The notes below the pieces were generated by a model. That model saw only the letters and a list, made by a program, of their open reading frames with translations, made no database searches and was not told the DNA's origin. The translations under genes and the position numbers were made by a program. A DNA stretch of 64,000 nt, taken from contig CAVZIK010000006.1 in NCBI GenBank assembly GCA_963775295.1, forward strand, positions 2,170,001 to 2,234,000. The letters are read 5' to 3'. Positions 24,609 to 33,630 of this stretch are shown here, in pieces. The stretch comes from JAMDEO01 sp963775295. Lineage in GTDB: Bacteria; Actinomycetota; Thermoleophilia; RBG-16-64-13. Position 1 is the first letter of the stretch; the number at the start of each line of letters is the position of its first letter.

Positions 24609-24968
24609 ATGAGAATCAGCCAAACCGGAGAGCCACGCGTTTGCCTATCCTTTGACCTCGCGAGCGCGGAAACGCCCGAGGGCCCGGGATTCGTGGCAGT
24701 TACCCTCCCGGTGAAGGTCGAGGACAGAGTCGCAGACGACGGGCCGCTGATCGCGCACATGCGTTGTCGCGGACACGAGCCATTCGCGGGAAGGACGATC
24801 GAGAAAGGACCATCGAGCGCTTGGCTTGTCTTCCGGATTCCGCGCGAGCTTTGTCCGGAGGGCGGCTGCCTTACCTTCTGTGCGCTGGTCGGCGAGGTTG
24901 TGCTCTGGCAAAGAGACTATCAAGTCGCGTGGCGCGGCCGCTATCCCTGGTTCAAGTCACCGGAGTAG
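24609..24968 (+). CDS. Hypothetical beta-rich protein, 119 aa
   Basis: ATG 24609 is preceded by TTGGAAAGG. Alternating hydrophobic strands (GFVAVTLPVKVEDRVADDGP; SAWLVFRIPRELCPEGGCLT; GEVVLWQRDYQVAWRGRYPW) suggest a compact beta-sandwich. Three Cys (CRG, ELCPEGGC) are present but spaced unlike a known metal site. There is no signal peptide. Unrecognised family, but codon use and start context are those of a real gene. Confidence 0.65.
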   Translation: MRISQTGEPRVCLSFDLASAETPEGPGFVAVTLPVKVEDRVADDGPLIAHMRCRGHEPFAGRTIEKGPSSAWLVFRIPRELCPEGGCLTFCALVGEVVLWQRDYQVAWRGRYPWFKSPE

Positions 24969-25046
24969 GGGGCGATGACTAGTTATGGCGGTGCTGGGCC
25001 CGCACGCCGTGAGGACCGGTCGGGGTTCCTCCGGCAGCTCTAGACG

Positions 25047-25148
25047 GTGAAGTTTTCCATCAAGTTCTTTCGCGTCTTCGGCATCGACGTATGGGTCCGT
25101 GCCACCTTCATCTTCAGCGGCCGGGTGGCCCAACACCACGGGCTCTGA
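25047..25148 (+). pseudogene. N-terminal fragment of a site-2 protease (M50) gene
   Basis: GTG-initiated frame starting MKFSIKFFRVFGIDVWVRAT, then FIFSG, then unrelated residues and TGA. The pattern of a basic start, R-x-x-G-I-x-x-x-V, then aromatic hydrophobics is the hallmark N-terminus of SpoIVFB/M50-type site-2 proteases. The HExxH-bearing helices that should follow are absent. It looks like a gene remnant left after deletion or frameshift. Confidence 0.4.
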
Positions 25149-25224
25149 GGCGCCCAGGCGGACGCCAGAAGGAGAGTGCCGCTAGGAAGGGCCGAGGATG
25201 GTTCCAAGAGCCGCGTTCGTAGTG

Positions 25225-26325
25225 TCATCTCTTCTTCCCGCGCCCAAGACCGGTGAGTGCGTAGCGAAGCGGCCCAATTTGTGAAGCTAAGGCTATAAGC
25301 GCTACAGAGGCGCTAAGCACAACGAGGTAAGAACCTAGCAAGACGGGCGTCGAGCGTGCAGGGAACCAGGGGAGCAGTCCGGCCAGGTAGTCGACGACGA
25401 GGTTGTGGATAAGGTAAAGCCCGAAGGCCAGAGGGGCCAAGAACCTGACCGTGGACCCAAGAGCTCCTCGCAATCTTCGTTCGCTAACTACTTCCTTAAA
25501 CAACAAGAACAGGGCGCAGGACAGAACCAGGACGAACAGGCCGGTATACGTCTTGAAGCCCTCCGCGTAGAGCCCCAAAGAGGTGGTCTTCCACCAGGTT
25601 CCTGCCGCAATACAAATCGTATCTACAACTATTACAGGCAGGAGGGTTCTCTTGCGAATCTGCATCGGCAAGCGCATCAGGTAGTAGCCGACAACAAAGT
25701 AGCCGGCATAGCCGGCCATGACACTCAGGTTGTACCGGGGGTCGAGGACCACCAGCGGGCGGAAGGATCCAGGCAGAAACGTGGCAATTGTGGGAAGCAG
25801 AGACGAAAAGACCACCCATATCGCAAGTAGGTATATCACGAGATCACGGCCAAGGGAGTCGGTCAGTCTTTTGATAAGCGGCGAGAGAATGTAAAGCGGG
25901 ATGAGCGCGTACATGAACCACAGGTGTACAGCCGTCGGTTGGGCCGGGAGGTTCTTGAGTTTCTCGGTGGCTGTCGCCCAGTCTAGGACGCCATTGGGTC
26001 CGCGATGGGCGAGAAGGAAGTATGCAATCGCAAGAAGTGACCAGACAAGGAAGGGAACGAGGACTCTTGGTAGTCGCTTTCCGAGCGTGTACTTGAGCGA
26101 AAGCGTCTGGCGGCTTTGGAGGAGCAGGGCCCCCGATATCATGAAGAACATCGGCACACTCGCACTCATGACAGAGGTAAGAAGGTTGGCAAAATGCCAC
26201 ACGAGCGAGCCGTAGTTCGTGCGCAGCGTGCTGGCAGCGGTGTGCAGGAACACGACGGAGAGCATGGAGAGCACTCGGAGCACGTCGAGGTACTGGATTC
26301 TGCCCGAGTGCGTGCCCTCGTTCAA
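25225..26325 (-). CDS. Acyltransferase 3 family membrane protein, 366 aa
   Basis: Ten or so membrane segments with the family signature at the N-terminus: IQYLDVLRVLSMLSVVFLHT, in which the R and the H of FLHT are the conserved pair near the active site. MFFMISGALLL and PLYILSPLIKRL are other typical blocks. The family O-acylates sugars, peptidoglycan or other surface carbohydrates in the membrane. The C-terminal GRGKKR is a short basic tail. The TTG start at 26325 is the only one that keeps the conserved N-terminus; its ribosome binding site is weak. It is followed by a remnant gene and another membrane protein on the same strand. Confidence 0.85.
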   Translation of the reverse strand: MNEGTHSGRIQYLDVLRVLSMLSVVFLHTAASTLRTNYGSLVWHFANLLTSVMSASVPMFFMISGALLLQSRQTLSLKYTLGKRLPRVLVPFLVWSLLAIAYFLLAHRGPNGVLDWATATEKLKNLPAQPTAVHLWFMYALIPLYILSPLIKRLTDSLGRDLVIYLLAIWVVFSSLLPTIATFLPGSFRPLVVLDPRYNLSVMAGYAGYFVVGYYLMRLPMQIRKRTLLPVIVVDTICIAAGTWWKTTSLGLYAEGFKTYTGLFVLVLSCALFLLFKEVVSERRLRGALGSTVRFLAPLAFGLYLIHNLVVDYLAGLLPWFPARSTPVLLGSYLVVLSASVALIALASQIGPLRYALTGLGRGKKR

Positions 26326-26339
26326 CTTAGCCTGTTACC

Positions 26340-26640
26340 TTGACTATGGCCAACGCAAAGGGTTGTCGCGTCCGATCTCCCACGGCAGTCCACCCGCCGA
26401 AAAGATCTCCTTCTGCACCTCCTTGGCCGGTCCGAGACCAGGCTGTCAGGCACATGGAGGTCGATTGGATACCAGCCCCGAGCGATCGAGTCTGTGGGCT
26501 TGGTGCTCGCGATGATGTCATCAACGGTGAGCTGATATTGACCGATGGTGCGGCGGTCTTCGCGCGGGTACGGCCGATCCGCCACTCGGATGATGGGGAG
26601 CAATGCGTCCAGTCCGCTGGGCCGGAGGTGGGAGCGTTTG
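26340..26640 (-). pseudogene. Fragment of an FAD-dependent oxidoreductase gene
   Basis: In one minus-strand frame, LLPIIRVADRPYPREDRRTI and GQYQLTVDDI, then SIARGWYPIDLHVPDSL match the conserved middle of FAD_oxidored (PF12831-type) proteins, where a segment like RRIVGEYxLTxEDI precedes ARGSYPIDIHDP. The flanks are in other frames and carry no FAD-binding motif. Only about 60 residues survive, so this is a relic. Confidence 0.55.
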
Positions 26641-26750
26641 GCTCTGCCTCGGACCGGTCGGTGAGCATCGCTGCGTCCAACAGGCCGAAAACGGCCAAGA
26701 ACCGCCGCCTGCTCAGCTCAGGCGGCCGAGACCCCAACCCAGCTGTCACC

Positions 26751-28313
26751 TTACCCCCGCCTTCCAAGAGTCCTTCTCGTGTTACCCCCCCTTACCAAGT
26801 GTAACTCTGAAGACGGAACCGTGGCCTTCGCAGGCAACCCTTCCTTGATTGGCCCTACGGCGCTGTCCAAGCCTCCCGTTTCCGGGGCACTCGTTGCATG
26901 TGCCTGCCCGGGGGGAGAAGCTCCCCCGCCGGTCGTTCCCGGCCGGAATAGTTGCCCGGCGCAGCAGGCGGCGATCATGGCGAAGGGCAGGAAGGCCCCA
27001 CTGTAGTAGACGTCCATCCCATATGGATCGCCCGGGTGAAGACCGGATCCGGTGAAGAGAAAGAAGGCCACGGGCACAAGGACGAGACTGGGCAGGAACG
27101 TCTCGCCTCGGCGAATAAGGGCGGCGCAGCCGACCAGACCGAACAAGAAGACCAGATAAGGAACGACGTACACTTGGGCAAAAAAGCGGGCATTGAACTG
27201 CAGGGTATAAAGAACAAAGAGCGGCCCTCCTTTGCCCAGCCGACCCTCTGAGCCGGAGGAAGGATGGATGCCTAGCGAGAGCAGGTAATCTCGAGCGTGC
27301 CAGATGTTAATAGCATAGAAGGCAAGGACGAGGACAAGCGCGCCCGACCAGAGACCGGCACTTCGCCAGTGTCGGTGCCGCACGTGTCCAATGATGCCCC
27401 CGACAAAAGCGGAGACAAACCACTCGCGAATAGCGGCCGCCCCGATGACAAGAGCCAACCCGGCCTTGTCTCTCCTGAGTGTGACAAGAGCCAGGGCGGC
27501 TATAGCAAAGAAGGACGCCCAGATCTCATACGACAAGAAGTGCAATGAGGCAAGGGCGGCCAGATAGTAGGGGATGAGAAGCGCCGGTACGACAAGGGCG
27601 GTTGTCGGGTCGGATAATCGCGCTGCTGTGAGGTATCCGAGCGGCAGTGTTGCCGCAGCGACGAGGATAAAGGCCACCACGATCTCGTGTCCTGAGCGAA
27701 ATAGGAGCGTCCACAGTCCGGTCAGTGCCGGGGTGCGCCACCCGGCGAGATTGGCCACGGGCTCAGTGAAGCGGGCATCGTCGGCGATAGCCTGCCCGTA
27801 CGCTTGGTAGTACCCCTCGCCGTGCTCAACCAGGTAGAAGGTCTTTAGAAAGAAGAAGGGGTCGTAGTTGTAGGTTTCTGCCCGTGGCTCCCCGCCGACC
27901 TGACGATCCATAGATGGTAGGGCCTGGAACCCCTGAATGAGGAAGATGACGCACAGGATGACCATCAGCCCATAAGCCAAATGCTTGAGTCGAATCCGTC
28001 TGAGGAGCGCGCTCGTCGCAAGAGTACATCCGGGGGCAAAGAGCAGCGCCAGGTAGTGCTGACCACTCGCGAAGAAACCCGGGTACCACGTGTCTGCGAG
28101 GCTGAACATCACTGTGCCCAACGCTAGAGAAAGAAGGCCGGCGTACAGGGTGCGGGGGAGGAGGAGCGCGATCATAATGCCGAGAAGTAGGAGGCTCAGG
28201 AAAGGCGGCCAGGGGGTGACGCGCAGCAAGGCAGCGGCAAAAAGGAAGCCGTAAGCCGTGGCGCGAACAATTCCTTTCCAAGGCACCGGGCGAAGCGATC
28301 GGCGATGGGTCAA
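26751..28313 (-). CDS. Polytopic membrane protein, GT-C glycosyltransferase-like, 520 aa
   Basis: Twelve or more hydrophobic segments from residue 15 to 455, for example AYGFLFAAALLRVTPWPPFL and HLAYGLMVILCVIFLIQGF. An external loop (YNYDPFFFLKTFYLVEHGEG) follows the third or fourth helix. The layout and the acidic/aromatic first loop resemble GT-C type glycosyltransferases that use polyprenyl-phosphate sugars, but I cannot find a clear DxD or ExD motif. The C-terminal 55 residues are soluble and low-complexity. The start at 28313 gives the basic MTHRRSLRPVPWKG end, typical of an inside N-terminus. Function inferred only loosely. Confidence 0.7.
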   Translation of the reverse strand: MTHRRSLRPVPWKGIVRATAYGFLFAAALLRVTPWPPFLSLLLLGIMIALLLPRTLYAGLLSLALGTVMFSLADTWYPGFFASGQHYLALLFAPGCTLATSALLRRIRLKHLAYGLMVILCVIFLIQGFQALPSMDRQVGGEPRAETYNYDPFFFLKTFYLVEHGEGYYQAYGQAIADDARFTEPVANLAGWRTPALTGLWTLLFRSGHEIVVAFILVAAATLPLGYLTAARLSDPTTALVVPALLIPYYLAALASLHFLSYEIWASFFAIAALALVTLRRDKAGLALVIGAAAIREWFVSAFVGGIIGHVRHRHWRSAGLWSGALVLVLAFYAINIWHARDYLLSLGIHPSSGSEGRLGKGGPLFVLYTLQFNARFFAQVYVVPYLVFLFGLVGCAALIRRGETFLPSLVLVPVAFFLFTGSGLHPGDPYGMDVYYSGAFLPFAMIAACCAGQLFRPGTTGGGASPPGQAHATSAPETGGLDSAVGPIKEGLPAKATVPSSELHLVRGGNTRRTLGRRG

Positions 28314-28660
28314 CTGTTTGGACTCCTCCGTCGGCTGTCGGCGCTGTTAACGACCGGCGTGTCTCAGCCGGTCTGACAGTGTGTCGGCAAGGGGATGGCC
28401 CCCTACCATCGCCGATCCGTATATACGTTCTGGAATTCCCCCGGTTGGGTAGACAGCTTCGTTATGCTCCATTGCACTGTACCTGGCGTTGCTGCTCCTA
28501 ACCAGAGAAACGAGCATTCCGCCGCCTGCTTCCCATTGGGCCCCCGAAAGTTCCATTAAATGAGGAAGAGTGGGAACGCCGGCTCCTACCGGCGAGGATC
28601 ATCCGACGCGCCCTGTAAAATACAATTTAAGTGGTCTGCTGGTTCGTCTTGAGGAGACAG

Positions 28661-29020
28661 ATGGAAATCACCAGGAGTTCAGTATCGAGTGTCCCGTTGC
28701 TACGGGTCGTCGGGGATATCGACCATTTCTCATCCTTGGCCTTGGATGACGCACTCCAGGACGCCCTCAGCTTGGGCGGCTCCTATATCCTGCTCGATCT
28801 TGCCGAATGTCCCTATCTTGACAGCGGGGGACTTGGTGTCATATTCACAGTCCTGCGGAAGGTTCGAGCCAAAGGATGGCTGGGCTTTGTTGGATGCAGT
28901 TCTGATCTCCTTCGTCTCTTTACCATCGCCGGTCTAACGGCCGACAGAGAGTTTCGCGTCTTTGCGAATCTGGATGAGGCATCCGCGGCTCTTGCGGGAA
29001 GGATTGTATGGCCCGACTAG
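28661..29020 (+). CDS. STAS domain anti-sigma factor antagonist, 119 aa
   Basis: Single STAS domain. VPLLRVVGDIDHFSSLALDD and YILLDLAECPYLDSGGLGVI contain the conserved D-S-G loop; Ser55 is the expected phosphorylation site. VRAKGWLGFVGCSSDLLRLF is the C-terminal half. Such proteins bind an RsbW-type kinase and free a sigma factor when dephosphorylated. The anti-sigma-like gene at 23082 is the only candidate partner in the window. ATG 28661 follows GAGGAGA; TACAAT at 28621 could be the -10 box. The downstream gene overlaps the stop by 13 nt. Confidence 0.88.
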   Translation: MEITRSSVSSVPLLRVVGDIDHFSSLALDDALQDALSLGGSYILLDLAECPYLDSGGLGVIFTVLRKVRAKGWLGFVGCSSDLLRLFTIAGLTADREFRVFANLDEASAALAGRIVWPD

Positions 29021-29376
29021 GCAGGAAGAGGGCCGCCGAACTGAACCCTTCTTTGATGCGTACCGCCGACGAAGCGAAAGATGGTGCCGCTGACTCGTCC
29101 GGCGGTCGGCCCCTCGCGGTTGCGAGGCCTCCCGCGGCGGAAGGTTGCGTGCAACTCGCCCTGGATGCGACCATTATCGGTCCGGGGATGCGGACGGAGG
29201 ATCTCTACGAGCCGGGAACCAAACTCAAGATCAAGGGTGAGCGGGGAATCTTCACGTACAGATACGCCAGTGTCAGCCGGGCCGGCCTGGTGAGTCTGCA
29301 TGTGGCGGGGGATCATACATTCCGGGCCGTGCGACCCGGTCAGGTGACCCCGCTGAGGAAGGCGCGCGGCAAGTAG
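29008..29376 (+). CDS. Hypothetical protein coupled to the STAS gene, 122 aa
   Basis: The ATG at 29008 lies inside the end of the STAS gene and follows GGGAAGGA, indicating translational coupling. The N-terminal 45 residues are polar and probably disordered. The C-terminal part (YEPGTKLKIKGERGIFTYRY and VSLHVAGDHTFRAVRPGQVT) looks like a small SH3-like beta barrel found in actinobacterial hypothetical proteins. Its role with the anti-sigma antagonist is unknown. Confidence 0.68.
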   Translation: MARLGRKRAAELNPSLMRTADEAKDGAADSSGGRPLAVARPPAAEGCVQLALDATIIGPGMRTEDLYEPGTKLKIKGERGIFTYRYASVSRAGLVSLHVAGDHTFRAVRPGQVTPLRKARGK

Positions 29377-29960
29377 CGTGGGGATGGGATTCAGGTGCAA
29401 TATATTGGGCGGCCGGATTCGAACAGCGCTCGAGAGAAGGCGAAGGAGTGCTTCGACAGAAGATAGTCGAAGCCCATCGCGGCTTGTCAGGCGCTGAATC
29501 GGACGACACCGTGGAAGCCTTCGCTCTAGGCAACCCGGATGGCAGGTCTGTGGACCCTTAGCGAAGCGCTGGACGCGATCTCCTCCAAGTGTACGAACGA
29601 GGTTTTCTGAGTTCTTTCCTGCGAGAAGGCTTCGTCGATCCAACGCAGATTTTGTTGCTGTCAGCTGGAGACCGCTCTGAGTCGGCTTTCGGCGGCGGAT
29701 GGCGCGGCTGGGCCATTCCAATGTGTGTGCGGACTGTTAACCAGCCCGAGTTGACGAAGCGCCTACTTCAGTAGCCCGATATTGGTGCTGTCATCACGGA
29801 GCGACCGCTCGAGGCAATGGCGCTGCGTGCCGGGTTGAAGTGAGGCTATTCGACTGCGGATGGTCCGGGAAGTGGGGAGCGAGTTGGTAGGGCGGTCTAA
29901 TGCCGGCGAGAGAAGGAGACGATATAGTCAGTACCGGTTGCTGACGAATGAATGGGGAAG
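29377..29960. other. Intergenic stretch without a supported gene
   Basis: About 580 bp. A plus-strand frame near 29411-29560 contains a helical piece (REGEGVLRQKIVEAHRGLSG) with no start site. Nothing recognisable; probably old coding material. Confidence 0.4.
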
Positions 29961-30227
29961 ATGGTGCAAGCCGATGGGCGCGTGGTTCGGGTGGAAGTGC
30001 ACACTCACCATTTCACTTGCGAGGGGAGCCTCCAATTGCCGCCGAAGAGCGGCTACAAGAGCCGGGTCTATGATCTCCTGAACGATCCGAGCGTCCGATT
30101 CCTCGCTCTGAGCGGCGTCTTCATGTATGAAGCAACACCGCCGGGTTCCACCCCGGAAGAGCCACTTCAGCATGACGTTATTCTTCTTCGAAAAGACGAG
30201 ATAGAGTTTGTCATTCCGCTGGATTGA
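29961..30227 (+). CDS. Conserved hypothetical protein, 88 aa
   Basis: ATG 29961 follows GGGGAAG. The protein contains VVRVEVHTHHFTCEGSLQLP, a segment with KSRVYDLLNDPSVRFLALSG, and a final strand-rich region ending EIEFVIPLD. This layout (short barrel, then RVYDLLN, then FLAL) occurs in small DUF proteins that modulate surface or motility genes, but no function is established. Monocistronic. Confidence 0.7.
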   Translation: MVQADGRVVRVEVHTHHFTCEGSLQLPPKSGYKSRVYDLLNDPSVRFLALSGVFMYEATPPGSTPEEPLQHDVILLRKDEIEFVIPLD

Positions 30228-30576
30228 CCTGCTCCCTTACCGACCGGCGACGTGTGGGCGGCCCTATACGGTGCTTTTTGCGCAGTCGTGCAAGATGGGT
30301 CCGACGGACCGAACCAACCGCCTCTTCGACGCGGCCTTGAGAGGTTGGGCGGCGTGGTTTCTAGCTGAGCAGGGTTTTCTGATTTGGTGTCCGGAGCGTC
30401 AACTGAATCGAACCATGACCACGCACAGCTCTTCGGCCGGGGAAGAACTCTGCCCGGGGCGTGGCGCCGCAAATGTTGGGAAGTCGTTATGCAATAAGTA
30501 CGGCGGGACAAAAGCATCCCGCCGTACTAAGGGGCAAAAGCATCCCTGACTGAAGCCCGGAATTTGCTGCTTCAGC
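30228..30576. other. Convergent intergenic region with a hairpin
   Basis: No gene supported. It contains the inverted repeat at 30497-30528. The string CAAAAGCATCCC occurs twice (in the hairpin loop and right arm, and again about 23 bp later), so the end of the hairpin is partly duplicated. Confidence 0.45.
30497..30528 (-). terminator. Perfect 12-bp hairpin downstream of the cupin gene
   Basis: AGTACGGCGGGA and TCCCGCCGTACT close on the 8-nt loop CAAAAGCA. It lies 48 bp beyond the cupin stop codon in the minus direction and also after the plus-strand gene at 29961, so it may act on both. Confidence 0.65.
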
Positions 30577-30924
30577 TCACGCCTTGGGGTTGTGAAGCAC
30601 GACAAGCATCCTGGTGCAGCAATTGCCGGTATTGGTGACGGACTTGTTGGTGCCGGGACCGCAATGGAAACTGTCGCCCGCGCGAAGAACGGTCTCCTCA
30701 TCGTCGGTCTTGAGGGTCATCTCGCCGTCGATGATGTAGTAGATGGACTCCATGGCGTTGTTGGTGAATTCGGTGTGACCCCCGGGAAGGAAGTGGGTCA
30801 GGCCCATGATGACCCGGCCGTCATTGACATCTTGAGGGTCATGCAGGCGGGTGGGGAGGCAATCGAAGTGGCCCGGGGCCTCGTAGGTGTAGGGCTCGCT
30901 GATGCGGGTGATCTTGTAGCTCAC
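30577..30924 (-). CDS. Cupin domain protein, 115 aa
   Basis: Complete small cupin: GGHTEFTNNAMESIYYIIDG is motif 1 (H and E metal ligands) and GDSFHCGPGTNKSVTNTGN is motif 2 with its His. Two adjacent Cys (NCCTRM) lie in the last strand. The GTG start at 30924 follows AAAGGAAG. Similar stand-alone cupins bind small acids or sugars or act as regulators; the ligand is unknown here. It is divergent from the amidase/SLH gene. Confidence 0.85.
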   Translation of the reverse strand: MSYKITRISEPYTYEAPGHFDCLPTRLHDPQDVNDGRVIMGLTHFLPGGHTEFTNNAMESIYYIIDGEMTLKTDDEETVLRAGDSFHCGPGTNKSVTNTGNCCTRMLVVLHNPKA

Positions 30925-31251
30925 TGCAATACTTCCTTTCGCATTGTTCAGGGACGTCGTACCGCATGATTGTGCAGATATGCTATCACCCGGGCAGCAT
31001 CCTCAGCGTCACTTGCCGCCGGCCCTCGGTCAACCGCTCTGGGAGAAACTGCGACTGTTCCGTTTGAGTCCTGCGTCGCCGGCTTGTCGCCACAAGGGCA
31101 CGCGAATCGGCGCACGCGCTGGTTCTCGGACATGGAGCAGTCACGACGTGGCAACGCAGTCGGACGGGACCTTCGGCTTGTCTTGTCCCGGGTGGCCTTG
31201 GTTGCGCATGGGTTGGTGGCGTGCAATAGTCCAAGAGTCCGGTGATGGTAA
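30925..31251. other. Divergent intergenic region
   Basis: Between the cupin gene and the amidase/SLH gene. It should hold both promoters; no clear operator or hairpin seen. Confidence 0.4.
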
Positions 31252-33483
31252 ATGGGAGATGGCTTGGTACGTCGCGCTTGCATGTATTTTGCACTTTCTC
31301 TGCTGCTTGGTGCTCTAGGAGTGCTTGCTGCGGCGGTGTTCTCTGCGGCTTCCGCTGCCACGGGAGTGGGGTTCCCGGTGCCAACACGCGCGGAGACGGC
31401 CAGCTTCAGTCTCACCGATGTGAAGACCATCACGCTCGGTGCGCCGGCGGACCAGGTCGCTGTCTACTGGCGTGGCGATAAGAACGCACACGTCACCTTA
31501 GCCTTCTCCTCCGATGGAATTGATTTCAGCGCGCCTGTGGACGCGGGTCGCGACGACAATGGGGAAGAAACCCAGGGTGGCATGACCTACGGCGAAGTCC
31601 AGGTGGCGGATGGCGCGGTGGCTGTGCGGGTTGCAACGGATGTTCCGTTGGCGCAGTTCAATGTGCTCGGTTTGAGTTCGACCGACGGCGTCGGGTCTCG
31701 TTTGGCGTCTGCGGGGGGCCCTGTGGTTCCGGCAGGCGACCAACCGACGATCATCTCGCGTACCGGCTGGGGCGCTGATCCCAAGTACTTGAACTGGGCT
31801 CCTGAGTTCTACCCTGCCACGAAGGTGATCGTGCACCACACCGCGGACAACATCGGTGCCGCCGGAACTCAGGACTACTACGCGAACCTGGTTCGCTCCA
31901 TCTACTACTACCATGCGGTCACTCAAGGGTGGGGCGATATCGCCTACAACTTTCTCATTGATCCACTGGGCAACATCTACGAAGGCCGATACTCCGATGT
32001 CGACAATACTTCCCCAGGCGGCGAGGACATCTTCGGCAACGGGGTCATTGGAGGGCACACCTACGGATGTAACACTGGGACCATAGGGATAGCCGTGCTC
32101 GGAACCTACTCTAGCAAGGACATCAGCGCTGCCGCTCGGGCCTCGCTGGAGACGCTCATCGCCTGGGAGGCCACGAGGAACGGCATCGACCCGAGCGGCT
32201 GGGGTCCTTACGACAACCCGTTCAATACCAGCCCACCGATCCAAACCTACAACATCGCCGGACACCGTGACTATCGTTCCACCGACTGCCCTGGAACGGC
32301 CTTCTACAACAGCTTGCCCATCATTCGGCAGGATGTGGTGAGCCTTACCGGCCCGATCACGACGCCGACGCCGTATCCCACCTATCTGTTGCTCGCGGCG
32401 TCCCCGAAGTCCCCGACGGGCGGGGAAGAGGTGACAATCACAGCGACGCTTCTTGAAGAGTCGTCACATATGCCCTTGCCCGGCCGGACGGTGTCGTTTG
32501 CTACCAGCGGCATCGCTGCCGCTTCGACGTTCCTGGGCAGTGCCGTAACGGACTCGGATGGGGTCGCGTCCCTGCAGACGACATTTACGACCGCGGGAAT
32601 GCACTGGGTCACCGCTCGCTACGATCCGGCTGGGAACGCCGACTACCGCGGTTCGACGACGTCTTGCGAGGCCGACGTCAGCCCCAGCGGCCTCTCTGCG
32701 ACCCCAGGGGGATCCCAAGTGCAGCTTCTGTGGAACGCATCCACTGGAGCGGGCGGCTACAACGTCTATCGGGACGGCGTCAAGATCAACACCGCCCTGC
32801 TGGCCTTCGCCAACTATCTGGACACCGGTCTCAATAACGGTGTCACCTACTCCTACCAAGTGACGGCGGTAGTGAACGGGCGGGAGAGCGCCAGGTCACC
32901 GGTTGTCAGCGCTACCCCCGTTGTTTCCATGTTCTCTGATGTCCCCATAAGCTATCCCTATTACCAAGCCGTCCATAGCCTGGCTGATGCGGGGATCGTC
33001 AACGGCAAGACGGACGGTAAGTTTTACCCGGACGAGCCCGTGACCCGTCAGCAGTTCGCGAAGATGATCGTGCTCGGGGGCGGCTACCCGGTGTCGGAAA
33101 GCGATGTCTGCCCATTTAAGGATGTCACCAGGGGTGGGGCCACGACTCTCTATCCCGATAACTACGTGGCCGTGTGCGCGGCCCGCGGTATTACCCTCGG
33201 TAAGAGCGCGACCACCTTCGACCCTTATACCAACATCACCAGAGCTCAGGTTCTCAGCATGGTGGTCCGGGCGGCCCTGGACTTCAAACCATCGGCAGTC
33301 CAGGAACCTCCGGCGGGCTGGAAGGACGTGCTTCCAGTGAGCGATCCGACTCATGGCCTTAACACTGCCCGGGCCGAGTACAGCGGGTTTCTTGTCGGTA
33401 TTGACCTCTCCAAGTTCTCCGTCAGCGGCAAAGCCACCCGGGGGGAGATCGCACAGATCATTTGGAATGTGGAACAGAAGTAA
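31252..33483 (+). CDS. Secreted N-acetylmuramoyl-L-alanine amidase with Ig-like, FN3 and SLH domains, 743 aa
   Basis: Signal peptide (residues about 8-36, hydrophobic core ALSLLLGALGVLAAAVFSAA). A PGRP/Amidase_2 domain at about 165-365 starts SRTGWGADPKYLNW. Zinc ligands are visible in VIVHHTADN, in AGHRDYRSTDCPG (His and Cys), and Tyr in DIAYNFLIDPLGNIYEGRY. Then come an Ig-like module (about 380-480), a fibronectin III-like module (TPGGSQVQLLWNASTG, about 485-560) and three SLH repeats from about 563 to the end (MFSDVPISYPYYQAVHSLAD; FKDVTRGGATTLYPDNYVAV). It likely cleaves the peptide stem of peptidoglycan while bound to secondary cell wall polymer. Confidence 0.9.
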   Translation: MGDGLVRRACMYFALSLLLGALGVLAAAVFSAASAATGVGFPVPTRAETASFSLTDVKTITLGAPADQVAVYWRGDKNAHVTLAFSSDGIDFSAPVDAGRDDNGEETQGGMTYGEVQVADGAVAVRVATDVPLAQFNVLGLSSTDGVGSRLASAGGPVVPAGDQPTIISRTGWGADPKYLNWAPEFYPATKVIVHHTADNIGAAGTQDYYANLVRSIYYYHAVTQGWGDIAYNFLIDPLGNIYEGRYSDVDNTSPGGEDIFGNGVIGGHTYGCNTGTIGIAVLGTYSSKDISAAARASLETLIAWEATRNGIDPSGWGPYDNPFNTSPPIQTYNIAGHRDYRSTDCPGTAFYNSLPIIRQDVVSLTGPITTPTPYPTYLLLAASPKSPTGGEEVTITATLLEESSHMPLPGRTVSFATSGIAAASTFLGSAVTDSDGVASLQTTFTTAGMHWVTARYDPAGNADYRGSTTSCEADVSPSGLSATPGGSQVQLLWNASTGAGGYNVYRDGVKINTALLAFANYLDTGLNNGVTYSYQVTAVVNGRESARSPVVSATPVVSMFSDVPISYPYYQAVHSLADAGIVNGKTDGKFYPDEPVTRQQFAKMIVLGGGYPVSESDVCPFKDVTRGGATTLYPDNYVAVCAARGITLGKSATTFDPYTNITRAQVLSMVVRAALDFKPSAVQEPPAGWKDVLPVSDPTHGLNTARAEYSGFLVGIDLSKFSVSGKATRGEIAQIIWNVEQK

Positions 33484-33500
33484 TGCTCCCGGGGTTAGCT

Positions 33501-33528
33501 CCAGCCGATTTGAGTACGGCTGGTTTTT
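33501..33528 (+). terminator. Intrinsic terminator of the amidase/SLH gene
   Basis: CCAGCCG, loop ATTTGAGTA, CGGCTGG, then TTTTT. It lies 17 bp after the stop. Confidence 0.8.
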
Positions 33529-33630
33529 GGCGGACTTCTCTCGAGGACCAGGGTGGCTGCCGGTCGTCCGCAGATGGGCCATAGTAGTCTTAGGCGGTTT
33601 CAACCCAGGCGCTGAGGGTAACCAGGCGCT

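Noticed and set aside
25146..25148. TGA at the end of the site-2 protease fragment as a possible selenocysteine codon
   Set aside because: The residues after it do not continue the M50 family, and no Cys is expected at that position.
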